Positions 43,878 through 53,700 of a stretch of 64,000 nt of DNA are shown one piece after another. Under the pieces are notes generated by a model. The model was not told where the DNA came from, made no database searches, and worked only from the letters and a program-made list of their open reading frames with translations. The translations under genes were made by a program, and so were the position numbers. The stretch's first letter is position 1. Every line of letters starts with the position of its first letter. Source of the DNA: an uncultured Brachyspira sp. (GTDB taxonomy: Bacteria; Spirochaetota; Brachyspiria; Brachyspirales; Brachyspiraceae); the NCBI RefSeq assembly GCF_934747485.1, contig NZ_CAKVGN010000004.1, positions 1 through 64,000 of the forward strand, given 5' to 3'.

Positions 43878-45539
43878 TTATTTGTTTTTAATAGGGTCAT
43901 TAGGATTAACAACACCATCTTTAGGTAATTTTCTAGCCCATTGACCAGTGATAAATAATTCTATAACAGCCAATATAATCATTACAACAGCAATACAAGC
44001 TAATACATAACCGTCGAAAGTAGCTTTTTTGAAGTTTGTATATACAACTAAACATAAAGCAGAAAGTGTAACAGCAAACATAAATACTAAAGGTATAACG
44101 TTTTCCCAAGAAGTTCTGCCTTGACGATTTTTAATCCAAGCAGCAACAGCAAGTAATGATAAACCAGCTAATAATTGGTTAGCACTACCGAATATAGGCC
44201 ATATTCTAGTATATCCATAAAGAGTAAATCCTAAAGATATAAGAACTGTAATAGCAGTAGCAATATAAGGATTAGTAAGTATAGTTTTATGTACTTTACC
44301 ATCAGCACCAGTATATTCACCTAATTCCTGTATCAAATATCTTCCAATACGAGTAGCACTGTCTAAAGAAGTAAGTGCAAAAGAAGCAAAAGCCAAAGTA
44401 ACAAAAGTTTGACCTATTCCAAGAGGTACACCAAAAGAAGTCATGAAAGTAGCAACACCTAAAGCAAATCTAGCAGCAGGAGTACCAGTACTTTCTATAG
44501 CAGCAACACTCATTAAAGCAACTATAGCAACTATACCTTCTATAAGCATAGCACCATAACCTACTAATTTAGCATCTTTTTCACTATTAAGCTGTTTAGA
44601 GCTAGTACCAGAACTTACAAGTGAATGGAAACCAGATATAGCACCGCAAGCTACTGTAATAAATAGAATAGGGAATAAATAGTTACCTTCACTAGGAGTA
44701 AAGCTAGTAAATACAGGAGCAGTTACAGCAGGACGCATTATAACCAAACCTAATACACCACCTATAATCATAGCATAGAGTAGGAAAGAAGATAAATAGT
44801 CTCTAGGTTGTAATAATATCCAAACAGGCATTAAAGAAGCTAATATAATGTATACAGTCAATATAACTTGCCAAGGAGTTTTTTCTAAAGCAAGGAATGG
44901 GAATCTATCAGAAATAAATATAATAGCAGCTAATAATACAACACCTATTATTGTAGAAAGAGCAACATTAACTCCTCTTCTATATACTAAGAAACCAAAT
45001 AGTAAAGCCAAAGCGATAAATAACATACTAGCAGTACCAGCAGCAGCAGATTCTCTATAAGTATCAACGTTTACAGCAAATGTACTTGCAGTAATGTCTA
45101 GGAATGCAGCCACTACTAAACAAATAGTAATGAATGCATAAAGAGTAAACATTATTTTACCTTTTTGACCGACATTGTGTCTAATAACTTCTCCAATAGA
45201 TTTACCTTCATGTCTTAAAGAAGCAATTAGAGAACCGTAGTCATGCACTCCGCCAAAGAATATACATCCGAAGATAATCCATAAATATACAGGAAGCCAA
45301 CCAAACATAGTTGCAATAATAGGACCTGTAATAGGACCAGCACCTGCTATAGAAGAAAAGTGGTGACCTAATAATACTTTAGCATCAGTAGGTACATAGT
45401 CTCTTCCATCTTTTAAAGTATGTGCAGGAGTTTGTCTTGAAGGATCAACACCCCATTTTTTAGCTAAATATGAACCATAGGTTACATAAGCTACAAAAAA
45501 GGCTATCATTCCAATGATTAATAATAGAAAAGCATTCAT
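43878..45539 (-). CDS. cstA: CstA family transporter (carbon starvation protein)
   Basis: A 553-residue polytopic protein with about 15-16 helices. The N-terminal GMIAFFVAYVTYG, then DYVPTDAKVLLGHHFSSIAGAGPITGP, and GVHDYGSLIASLRHEGKSIGE are diagnostic of CstA. Relatives in enteric bacteria import pyruvate (BtsT) or peptides (CstA). At 553 residues it belongs to the shorter group. AAGGAGATTTTATG gives a good start. A hypothetical gene ends 24 bases upstream and may be in the same transcript. No LytTR-type two-component genes are adjacent. Confidence 0.9.
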   Translation of the reverse strand: MNAFLLLIIGMIAFFVAYVTYGSYLAKKWGVDPSRQTPAHTLKDGRDYVPTDAKVLLGHHFSSIAGAGPITGPIIATMFGWLPVYLWIIFGCIFFGGVHDYGSLIASLRHEGKSIGEVIRHNVGQKGKIMFTLYAFITICLVVAAFLDITASTFAVNVDTYRESAAAGTASMLFIALALLFGFLVYRRGVNVALSTIIGVVLLAAIIFISDRFPFLALEKTPWQVILTVYIILASLMPVWILLQPRDYLSSFLLYAMIIGGVLGLVIMRPAVTAPVFTSFTPSEGNYLFPILFITVACGAISGFHSLVSSGTSSKQLNSEKDAKLVGYGAMLIEGIVAIVALMSVAAIESTGTPAARFALGVATFMTSFGVPLGIGQTFVTLAFASFALTSLDSATRIGRYLIQELGEYTGADGKVHKTILTNPYIATAITVLISLGFTLYGYTRIWPIFGSANQLLAGLSLLAVAAWIKNRQGRTSWENVIPLVFMFAVTLSALCLVVYTNFKKATFDGYVLACIAVVMIILAVIELFITGQWARKLPKDGVVNPNDPIKNK

Positions 45540-45563
45540 AAAATCTCCTTAATTAATTTTATA

Positions 45564-46088
45564 TTAAAAATCCAAAAGAAGGTTTTTTAATTCCTTTTTT
45601 CTCATTTTAGGTAAATACACATTTTTATCTTTTATAGATACTATAGCATATTCAGTCTCAGACCAGCCATGAAATGATAATTTATAACTTACTCTATAAA
45701 AGAATTTTTTTACTATTTTTTCCCATTCTTTTTCTAAAGAAATATCTGTGATAATGATTCCTGTGATTATACTTCTTTTATGAAATTTATTAGGATTTGA
45801 AAGAATTGGTGTTAATCTAATTAACATATCTTGAAATTCTTCTATATTATCTAAAGTGCAGTTTTTTATGAAGCGAACAAGCATATGTTCAAATACAGAA
45901 TATCCTTCATATACTGTAGATGTAGTAATAAAGGATTTGAAAAAATCATTTCTATGAAAGGCATAAAGGTCAAAATATTCATTTTCTTTATTAATTTGAT
46001 ATTCTAAGTCAAAATGCCTCATTAATTTTTCTGATAAAGAAAATATATATTTTTTTACCTCTTCATTATCAATATTTAATCTAGCCAT
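45564..46088 (-). CDS. Hypothetical protein upstream of cstA
   Basis: A 174-residue cytoplasmic protein of unrecognised family, alpha/beta in character, with many aromatic and charged residues and no signal or membrane segment. A GAGAG ribosome site precedes it. It ends 24 bases before cstA, and the two are likely co-transcribed, but nothing in the sequence points to a role in transport. Confidence 0.6.
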   Translation of the reverse strand: MARLNIDNEEVKKYIFSLSEKLMRHFDLEYQINKENEYFDLYAFHRNDFFKSFITTSTVYEGYSVFEHMLVRFIKNCTLDNIEEFQDMLIRLTPILSNPNKFHKRSIITGIIITDISLEKEWEKIVKKFFYRVSYKLSFHGWSETEYAIVSIKDKNVYLPKMRKKELKNLLLDF

Positions 46089-46208
46089 ATATAAACTCTC
46101 TCGTTGTAAAATAGTATATAAATAATAAAGGCTTTGTCAAGTTATTATATAAAGTAATGATGATTTTTTAGAAAAATATTGTGTTTTAAAAAAATATTAT
46201 TAGTTTTA

Positions 46209-47096
46209 TCAAATATAATAAAAATCATCTCTTGGAATTTTATTTCCTATAAGATTTTTATCAAAATTGTATATAAAATTATAATAATTATTTAATTTTA
46301 TTTTCATGTTATTATCATTATAAAAAGTAATACCGATTCTATCTATGCCATAAGCAACAGCTTTAGCATTAATTAATATAGAAGTTTGTTTAATTAAAGC
46401 TTCTATTTCGTCTTTATTATTTAAAATATATTCAGTGGATTTTTTGTATTCAGTTAATATTTCTTTTAATAAGGCATTATTATTTTCTATAAAACTTTTT
46501 TTGGCAATAAGCACAGCAACAGGGTAGGGCGGAATATATTTTGAAATATCAACTACTATATTTATATCTTTATTTTCTAACAGTGCAGAAGATAAAAAAG
46601 GCTCTGGAAGTATGGCAATATCAACATTTTTAGAAGCTAATGCTTTTGATAAATCTAAATTGCCAAGAGAATAATTTATATTTGCTCCTTTTATATTTTT
46701 ATTTTTTATTAAATATTGAAGCATTAAATCTGGAGTGGATAATTTTAATCCGCAGTAAATTGTTTTATTTTTTAAATCATCTATGCTTTTTATATTTTTA
46801 TCACTAGAGACTATAAACATTTTGGTTTCTGATACTACAGCTACTGCCTTATAGTCTAAGCCTCTATTGTATATTATAGAAGCCATATTCGCAGGAACAG
46901 CAGCAATATCAGATTGTCCTTTTATTATAGAAGCTAATATGTTGTTAGGCGAGTTTATAATAGTTATATTTATTTTTTTATAATCATTAATCATTTTTAG
47001 AGCACCTATTGCCGTAGGTCCATTTAATAAACTCATTTCAAAAGAATACAAACTAAAAGAGATTAAAAAAAATAAAATAACAAATATTTTTCTCAT
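46209..47096 (-). CDS. NMT1/SsuA-type substrate-binding protein, orphan
   Basis: A 295-residue type II periplasmic binding protein with a cleavable signal peptide (MRKIFVILFFLISFSLYS). The order GPTAIGALKM, GQSDIAAVPANMASIIYNRG, DLKNKTIYCG and DIAILPEPFLSSAL matches the NitT/TauT/ThiY group, which feeds ABC importers for nitrate, sulfonates, pyrimidine precursors or metals. There is no permease or ATPase nearby, so the ligand is unknown. It starts 7 bases after nadD, which would fit a link to a cofactor precursor, but that is only an inference. Confidence 0.75.
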   Translation of the reverse strand: MRKIFVILFFLISFSLYSFEMSLLNGPTAIGALKMINDYKKINITIINSPNNILASIIKGQSDIAAVPANMASIIYNRGLDYKAVAVVSETKMFIVSSDKNIKSIDDLKNKTIYCGLKLSTPDLMLQYLIKNKNIKGANINYSLGNLDLSKALASKNVDIAILPEPFLSSALLENKDINIVVDISKYIPPYPVAVLIAKKSFIENNNALLKEILTEYKKSTEYILNNKDEIEALIKQTSILINAKAVAYGIDRIGITFYNDNNMKIKLNNYYNFIYNFDKNLIGNKIPRDDFYYI

Positions 47097-47103
47097 AATA
47101 TAC

Positions 47104-47685
47104 CTATAAATATAAATTGTTTTCTTTTATGTAATTATAAACTTTGTCTTTCAAAAAATATCTAAAAGCACCATTATTTTTTATTCTCTCTCTAATTAAA
47201 CTAGATGAAATATCTATTCTTGGAGCTATTATAGTTTTTATATTATATTTTTCTATATTATCGCTAATTAAATTTTTATTATCATCTCTATTAAGAACTA
47301 CAATATTAGATAAATTAGAAATCTTTTCTGGTTCTTTCCATTTATCAAAATCTTTCACTAAATCAGCACCTATTATAAGAATTGGTTTATCTTCAAAGTT
47401 GTAATTATTATAAATATATTCTAAAGTTTTTATTGTATAAGACACACAATCATTTTTTATTTCATAATCATCTAATATAAAGTTTTCATTATCTTCTATA
47501 GATAATTTCAGCATATTGATTCTGTCATCATCAGAAACTTTGCCGCTTATGTTTTTATGCGGAGGTATTTTGCTTGGAATGAATAATATTTTGTTGCATT
47601 TAAGTTCATGCAGTATAGTATCAGCCAATATTAAATGCCCCAAATGAGGAGGGTCAAAACTTCCGCCGAGTATTGCAATCTTCAT
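47104..47685 (-). CDS. nadD: Nicotinate-nucleotide adenylyltransferase
   Basis: A 193-residue protein with the nucleotidyltransferase motif GGSFDPPHLGHL (residues 6-17), IPPHK, and the C-terminal ISSSLIRERI motif. It joins nicotinate mononucleotide and ATP to form deamido-NAD in NAD biosynthesis. I start at ATG 47685, which gives the canonical MKIAILGG start; a TTG four codons earlier also opens the frame. The periplasmic-binding-protein gene follows after 7 bases. Confidence 0.93.
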   Translation of the reverse strand: MKIAILGGSFDPPHLGHLILADTILHELKCNKILFIPSKIPPHKNISGKVSDDDRINMLKLSIEDNENFILDDYEIKNDCVSYTIKTLEYIYNNYNFEDKPILIIGADLVKDFDKWKEPEKISNLSNIVVLNRDDNKNLISDNIEKYNIKTIIAPRIDISSSLIRERIKNNGAFRYFLKDKVYNYIKENNLYL

Positions 47686-47739
47686 AGAAACTACCAAATA
47701 GTATTATAGTTTAATTATTAAATAATAATTTGCAAGCAC

Positions 47740-47898
47740 ATTTTTTATTTATATACCTAAACAGTTATATTTTGTAAGTTTATTTTACTCAATTTTTTTC
47801 CCGTTTTACCATACGGATATGTTTCGCGAAAAGTGCAAATATTTATGTTTTATTTTTTAGAATATATATAAAATGTAAAACAATAGCTATATTTTTAC
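47740..47898. repeat. Degenerate hairpin-repeat copy (E) between nadD and pyrC
   Basis: This 200-base gap includes ATACCTAAACAG, shared with the palindrome near 38260, and TTCGCGAAAAGTGCAAAT followed by ATTTTTTAGAATATATATAAA, which matches the reverse complement of the tail of copy A (about 1080-1165). It looks like a decayed, inverted member of the same family. Confidence 0.5.
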
Positions 47899-49101
47899 TC
47901 AAAAGATTTCTTTACCAAAACCTTTATAAAAATTGCCGTTATTATAAACTATATTTCCTCTCACTATAGTAGTTATAACTTTTCCTCCTCTTTTAAAACC
48001 TACATAAGGCGACCAAGAGGCTTTTGTAATTATATCTTTCTCTTCTATAATGGATTCATCATTTAAATCTATCACTACAAAGTCGGCATCAAATCCTTCT
48101 TTTATCAAGCCTTTATTTTTTATTCCAAATATTTTAGCAGTATTTTCGCTCATTATTTTTGTTAGCAGTTTTATATCTATAGTGCTTTCTTTTACTTTTT
48201 TAAACATTAGTTCTAATGAATGCTCTATAGAAGGTATGCCGAAAGTGAGTTTCTCTAATTTTTCGCTTAATAAATGCGGTGCATGGTCAGTTCCTATGGT
48301 GTCTATTGTTCCGTCTAATATGGCATTCCATAATGCTTTATTGTCTGATTTCTCTCTAAGCTCTGGTTTCATTCTAAGAAGCATTTTATTTTTTTCATCT
48401 TTATTAACATCTTCAGTATTCAAAAATAAGTGGTGTGGGGTAGCTTCACCATAAATTATCATACCAGAATCTTTTGCTTTTTTAAGAGAATTAATTTCAC
48501 TTTCTAATGATAAATGACATAAGTATAATGGGGTATTGGTTTGTTTTGCTATTTCTATTGCTTTATCAACTTTTTTTTCTTCTGCATGCACTGTAACAAT
48601 TTTTGAAGCTTCAAATAATTTATATAAAATTTTATCATCTTCAACAAGCATGTTTCCAGTAGATGCATTTAAGAAAATTTTTGTAGAAGCAGCTTTATCT
48701 ATAATTTGTTTTATCTCTTCAGTGTTATCAGCCTTACTTCCTCCAAAATGAAAACCATAATCAACATAAGACTTGCCAATCATCATATTCTTTTTTTCTT
48801 CTAAACTTTCTTTTGTTATAGTATTTGGAATGGTATTAGGCATATCCAAAAATGTTGTAACACCGCCTCTTGCTGCTGCTTTACTTCCGGAAGAAAAATC
48901 CTCTTTATGTGTGAGCCCTGGGTCTCGCATATGTGCATGAGGGTCTATTATTCCAGATAAAACATAATTGTAATTAGCATCTATTATATTACTGTCTTTA
49001 TAGATTTCAAAATTATTATCAAAGTCTATTTTTTTTATCTTTTCATTTTCTATAATGATAGATACTATACTGTTTTCTATTTTTGCATTTTTTATTATCA
49101 T
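47899..49101 (-). CDS. pyrC: Dihydroorotase
   Basis: A 400-residue class I dihydroorotase. The zinc motif in IDPHAHMRDPGLTHKEDF, MPNT, the LCHLS and GEATPHHL His residues and GTDHAPH (metal Asp) are all present. It cyclises carbamoyl-aspartate to dihydroorotate in de novo pyrimidine synthesis. Its start overlaps the end of pyrB by 4 bases (ATGA), so the two are translationally coupled and share the attenuator ahead of pyrB. Confidence 0.93.
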   Translation of the reverse strand: MIIKNAKIENSIVSIIIENEKIKKIDFDNNFEIYKDSNIIDANYNYVLSGIIDPHAHMRDPGLTHKEDFSSGSKAAARGGVTTFLDMPNTIPNTITKESLEEKKNMMIGKSYVDYGFHFGGSKADNTEEIKQIIDKAASTKIFLNASTGNMLVEDDKILYKLFEASKIVTVHAEEKKVDKAIEIAKQTNTPLYLCHLSLESEINSLKKAKDSGMIIYGEATPHHLFLNTEDVNKDEKNKMLLRMKPELREKSDNKALWNAILDGTIDTIGTDHAPHLLSEKLEKLTFGIPSIEHSLELMFKKVKESTIDIKLLTKIMSENTAKIFGIKNKGLIKEGFDADFVVIDLNDESIIEEKDIITKASWSPYVGFKRGGKVITTIVRGNIVYNNGNFYKGFGKEIF

Positions 49102-50177
49102 TTTGTTATCTCTTTATTACAATAATAACAAAAATCTCCATAACTTCTTCTAGCAACTTTGTTTTTTGTCTCTTCAAAATGAGTAACACATTTTTTATTC
49201 TGACAAACAATTTCTTTATTTTCTATTAACTCATAGTCTTTTTCTTTTTTCTTAGCACTGCTTTCTATTACGCCAGTAGCCAAAGCTAACATGGCCATTC
49301 TTGTTGGTATGCCATTTTTAGCCTGTATAAAATATTTAGCATATTTTGTATCATCTAAATCAATGCTAATTTCATCGACCCTTGGAAGAGGATGCATTAT
49401 AATCATATCTTCTTTACATTTTCCTACTATTGTTGATTTTGATATATTGAATGCATGTTTTACTTTTTCGTAGTCTTCTATATTTTCAAAACGTTCTCTT
49501 TGTATTCTTGTCATATATAAACAATCAATTTCTTTTAGTATTTCTTCGTAGTTATTGCCTTTATGATATTTAATTTTAGCATTGTCTAATTCTTTTAATA
49601 TGTAATCAGGAATCTGAATAATATCCGGAGAAATATAGTAAAACTCTCCATTAAACATTTTTAATGCCTTTGAAAGAGAGTGAACGGTTCTTCCATATTT
49701 AGTATCTCCAACAAAAGCTATTTTTTTATTTTCAATACTTCCTAATTCATCTTTTATTGTGTATAAATCAAGTAATGTTTGGCTTGGATGCTCATTAGAA
49801 CCATCACCGGCATTAATGATAGGACAGTCAGTAACTTCTTCAGCAAATTTAGCTGCACCGTCTATAGGATGTCTCATAACTATTACATCAGAATATGCAG
49901 AAACCATTATTATAGTATCTCTTAAAGATTCTCCTTTTTTTATAGAAGAAACATCAGGATTGTCAAACCCTATAACGTCTAAACCCATTTTATATGCTGC
50001 TGAATTAAAAGAAAGTCTGGTTCTCGTTGAAGGTTCAAAGAAAATACTTGTCATTATCATTCCATTCATCATCTTTCTTCTTTCCATATTTGGAGTATCA
50101 TCTAATTTTTTAGCAACATCCAATACTTCCAAAATTTCTTCTTTTGACATTTCTTTAATACCTATAAAATTTTTCAT
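49098..50177 (-). CDS. pyrB: Aspartate carbamoyltransferase with fused PyrI-type zinc domain
   Basis: A 359-residue protein. Residues 1-305 are a complete PyrB: the carbamoyl-phosphate motif FFEPSTRTRLSF, KGESLRDT, DGSNEHPSQTL, and MHPLPRVDEI. Residues about 315-359 form a compact zinc site, C-x4-C then C-x2-C (CQNKKC, FCYYC), closely like the C-terminal zinc domain of the PyrI regulatory chain. The N-terminal allosteric nucleotide-binding domain of PyrI is absent. AAGGGATG precedes the ATG. A leader ORF and terminator lie upstream. The overlap with pyrC forms a two-gene operon. Confidence 0.92.
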   Translation of the reverse strand: MKNFIGIKEMSKEEILEVLDVAKKLDDTPNMERRKMMNGMIMTSIFFEPSTRTRLSFNSAAYKMGLDVIGFDNPDVSSIKKGESLRDTIIMVSAYSDVIVMRHPIDGAAKFAEEVTDCPIINAGDGSNEHPSQTLLDLYTIKDELGSIENKKIAFVGDTKYGRTVHSLSKALKMFNGEFYYISPDIIQIPDYILKELDNAKIKYHKGNNYEEILKEIDCLYMTRIQRERFENIEDYEKVKHAFNISKSTIVGKCKEDMIIMHPLPRVDEISIDLDDTKYAKYFIQAKNGIPTRMAMLALATGVIESSAKKKEKDYELIENKEIVCQNKKCVTHFEETKNKVARRSYGDFCYYCNKEITK

Positions 50178-50212
50178 TTTAACATCCCTTAATATTGTAA
50201 TTTTTACAGCAT

Positions 50213-50252
50213 AAAAAAAGGAATAAAATCACAAAATAGCGATTTTATTCCC
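50213..50252 (-). terminator. pyrBC attenuator terminator
   Basis: On the reverse strand GGAATAAAATCGC pairs with GATTTTATTCC around TATTTTGT, followed by seven Ts, 36 bases before the pyrB ATG. It is an intrinsic terminator placed between the promoter and the first gene, and the leader ORF runs through its 5' arm and stops at the start of the 3' arm. Confidence 0.85.
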
Positions 50253-50336
50253 TTTTAAAAATTCTGCATTGGTTAATTTAAACAAACATAGAAAATGCGG
50301 CAATAAGTAAAATATATTTTTTATTATACCATTCAT
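50229..50336 (-). CDS. pyrBC leader peptide (PyrL-like)
   Basis: A 35-codon ORF (MNGIIKNIFYLLPHFL and onward to NKIAIL) with an AGGAAA ribosome site 7 bases before the ATG. It ends with TGA inside the terminator hairpin. The architecture equals the pyrL leader of enteric pyrBI, where low UTP slows polymerase, lets the ribosome catch up, and prevents the terminator from forming. Sequence similarity to enteric PyrL is not expected or seen; the call rests on position and layout. Confidence 0.75.
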   Translation of the reverse strand: MNGIIKNIFYLLPHFLCLFKLTNAEFLKGNKIAIL

Positions 50337-50366
50337 AATATTTCCTATACTGTACAAATTGTATTA

Positions 50367-50394
50367 ATTATATATTAAAATAAAAAAAAATCAA
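50367..50394 (-). promoter_or_regulatory. Promoter of the pyrBC operon
   Basis: On the reverse strand TTGATT (50394-50389) and TATAAT (50372-50367) are spaced by 16 bases. Transcription would begin near 50360, about 24 bases before the leader-peptide ATG. Confidence 0.7.
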
Positions 50395-50419
50395 TAGAGA
50401 ATTTTAGTATTTTTGTTAA

Positions 50420-50560
50420 GGAGTGTGAGATATTGGACATTTTTTAGTATAAAAAAAGCAGTATCCTTGTTATAATATTTTTTGAATACAAAACAAATAA
50501 AAGGATACTACTATAAAAAAAGTGCCATGGAGCCATAGATATTGCCCACTTTTTAGTTAA
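50420..50560. repeat. Short element with inverted and direct repeats
   Basis: AGTATCCTT (50460-50468) and AAGGATACT (50501-50509) form a perfect 9-bp inverted repeat. Outside it, AGATATTGGACATTTTTTAG (50428-50447) recurs as the close variant AGATATTGCCCACTTTTTAG (50537-50556). No ORF fits inside. It may be the relic of an insertion sequence or a small non-autonomous element. The rest of the gap to 50793 is AT-rich DNA. Confidence 0.5.
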
Positions 50561-50735
50561 ATTTAAATTAGCACAAATAAACTATATTAAAAAGTATTTG
50601 TTTTTATAAATAATACTAATCATTTTATTAAAAATATATGATACATACTACAAAATATTTTTTATAAATGAAATGTTTTTGTGCTTTTTTCATAATAATA
50701 TTATTAAATAAAATAGAATAAATTTTAATTTATTA

Positions 50736-50763
50736 TTTACTTTAAAATTATTTATGGTATAAC
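50736..50763 (+). promoter_or_regulatory. Promoter of the alpha-2-macroglobulin gene
   Basis: TTTACT at 50736-50741 and TATAAC at 50758-50763 with a 16-base spacer, followed by a GGGGGT ribosome site and the ATG at 50794. Confidence 0.5.
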
Positions 50764-50793
50764 ATTAGAATTGAATATTATCTGGGGGTATTT

Positions 50794-53700
50794 ATGGAAA
50801 AGTCCATTCTAAGACTAAAAACATTTTATATTATTATTATGTCATTTATTTTTATGAGCAGTTTATCTTTATTTGGTGCTGTTAGTATTGACAGAACTAC
50901 TCCTATCGGAGAGAATACAAGTAGAGCTAACTATGAAGCTATAACAGTAACTTTCAATCAGCAGATGGTTGCATTGCAAGCTGTAAAAGAAGTAACTAAT
51001 CAATATTTTAGTTTTAATATAGATGTTAAAGGTCAATACAGATGGCTTTCTGTTAATACTTTGGCTTTTTATCCTAGTGAGAGTTTACCAGACAATACAA
51101 AAATAGAAGTTACACTTAAAAAAGGAATTAAAAGCGAACTTACAGGAGAAACATTAGAAAACGATTATACTTGGACTTTCAATACTTTAAGACCAATAAT
51201 GCAAAAAACTTCTCCTTATGACAGTCAATCAGACCTTCCTACAGATGTTAATATAGTTGTTTATTATAATATGCCAATATACTTGCAAAGTGCAAAAGAG
51301 AAAATAGAATTAATAGCAAGCAATAATTATAGAGAGATAGATTTTGATGTAAGATATGCAAAAATAGAAGATTTAAGAGAATGGGAAACTAATGAATATG
51401 AATTAAATCAGGTATTAGTTATAAAGCCCAAAAAAGCTTTAAATAAAGATGATGAAATAACTGTGTATATAGAAGAGGGACTTGCGGCAATCAATGGAGA
51501 TTTAGGCACAGCAGATAATGACTCTTTTAAGTTTTCTACACATGATGATTTTTATTTTAATGGAGAAGAAGAGCAAACAGTAACAGCTTCATATTCTCCA
51601 AAAGCTCCAGAAATAAAATTCAGTACAAGAGTAGAATGGTCAGACTTAATAAAAAATATGGAAATAAGCCCGCAAATTCAGCTTCCTACACAAGAAGAAA
51701 TAGACCAGAACTCTTGGGCTTCTAAAAACTTCTCACTTTATGCACTTAGATTTAATCCTAATATTACATACAACATAAAAATTAAAGGAAGCTTAAAAGA
51801 TATTTACGGACAAACTTTAGGCGAAGAGAAAAATATTACATTAAATGTTACAGACTATAACCCAAGTGTTTCAATACCTTCTGGAATGGGAGTTGTTGAA
51901 TCTTATGAAGGCGTAAAACTTCCAGTACAGGTAATGAACCCGAATACTATTTATATACAAAGCAGATATGTTGATAAAGAAAATATTATACCTTTCTTGT
52001 TTGTAAATAAACAAGTATATAGATATGATGAAACAGCAGAGTTTAGAAATTATACTAATAAATATAAAAACTTATTGGGCTACAATAATAATACAGAATA
52101 TACTCCAAATGTTGAAAGAAACAGATACATCACAACTGCACTCTATTTAACAAACTATATGAATAATAAAGAGTACGGACTTTTATCAATAGAGTTTAAA
52201 AGTAAAACAGGATACCAAAGCGAGTACGATTATTCAACAGCTTCACAAATACAAATAACATCTATGGGAGTAACAGGAAAGTTCTCAGGCGATTCAAATA
52301 CAATATTTGTAACAGACTTAAAAACAGGAATGCCTGTTGCAGGTGCAGAAGTTGAGATAAGAGATGATTTTAATAGGGTATTAGAAAAAGCAACAACAGA
52401 TGAAAACGGAATAGCTACTACTAAAGGTTTTAGAAGTTTTGGAATAAAAAGAGCAAGCAGATGGGATACCCCAAGACAATGGGCAATAGTTACAAAGGGA
52501 GATGATGTATCTTTTATTAATAGCGATTGGGGTACAGGTGTTTCACCTTGGAGAATGGATATAAGTTATGATTATTCTCCTGCTGACAAAGAGTATAATG
52601 GTTCTATGTTTACAGAGAGAGGGCTTTATAAGGCAGGCGAAGAGGTGCATATAAAAGGTGTTGTAAGAGAAAATATTATTGGAAATTGGAATATACCTAC
52701 TAATTTGAAAGACGGTTCATTTACTGTTAATAACTCAAGAGGCGAAGAGATTTATAAGGGAGATGTTAGCTTAAATGAGTTTGGTTCTTATTTAATAGAT
52801 TTTACTCTTCCTGCAGATGCTCCTACTGGCTATTATAGTGTGAGGGTGGCATTTAATTCTAATAATAATGAAGAAGAACTTTACAGTTTATCACAAAGCT
52901 TTAGAGTTGAAGAGTTTAAGCCTTTAGAATATGAAAGCAGACTTTGGGTTGAAGATAAAAATTATTATTTAGGCGACACCATGCCTATTAAGATGTCCGG
53001 CTGGTATTTATTTGGCGAGCCTATGATATCTAATAGAGTTGATTATAATATATCTATGAATGAAACTTTCTTCACTCCTCCTAACAATGTAGGATTTAGA
53101 TTTACAAAATTAAGCTGGTTTGAAGATGAGTATTACAATAACTATTATTCTACAATAGCTACTGGTACTGGTTCATTAGATGAAAACGGAGAATATGCTT
53201 ATAGTTCGACAGTGGATGCAAGCCGTTCAATACATTCTGCTTATGTTACAATAGAGGCAACAGTATCTGGCGAAGATTCTCAAAAAGTAAGCACAACTAA
53301 GAGTGTATTGGTTCATGGAAGTGATTATTATATTGGTATAAAAAGACAAGGTTATTTCTTGGAAACTGATAAGCCTACAGAGTTAGAGTTTATTGCAGTT
53401 GATGCTGAAGGAAACAGACTTGCAGGCAAAAAGATAGAAGTTCAAGTTATAAGAAGGCATTGGGAGTCTGTAAGAAAGGCTATAACAGGCGGAAGATTTG
53501 AATGGGAATCTACACAGATTGATGATGTTATTGAAACTACTACAGTTACAACAAAAAAAGACCCTGTTGCATACAGCTTTACTCCTACAAACTCTGGTCT
53601 TTATATAATATTAGCAAGAGCAAAAGACTCTAAAAAGAGAGAAGTTGCTGCTGATGAATATATGTATGTTATAGGTAAAGATTATGCTCCTTGGGCTATG

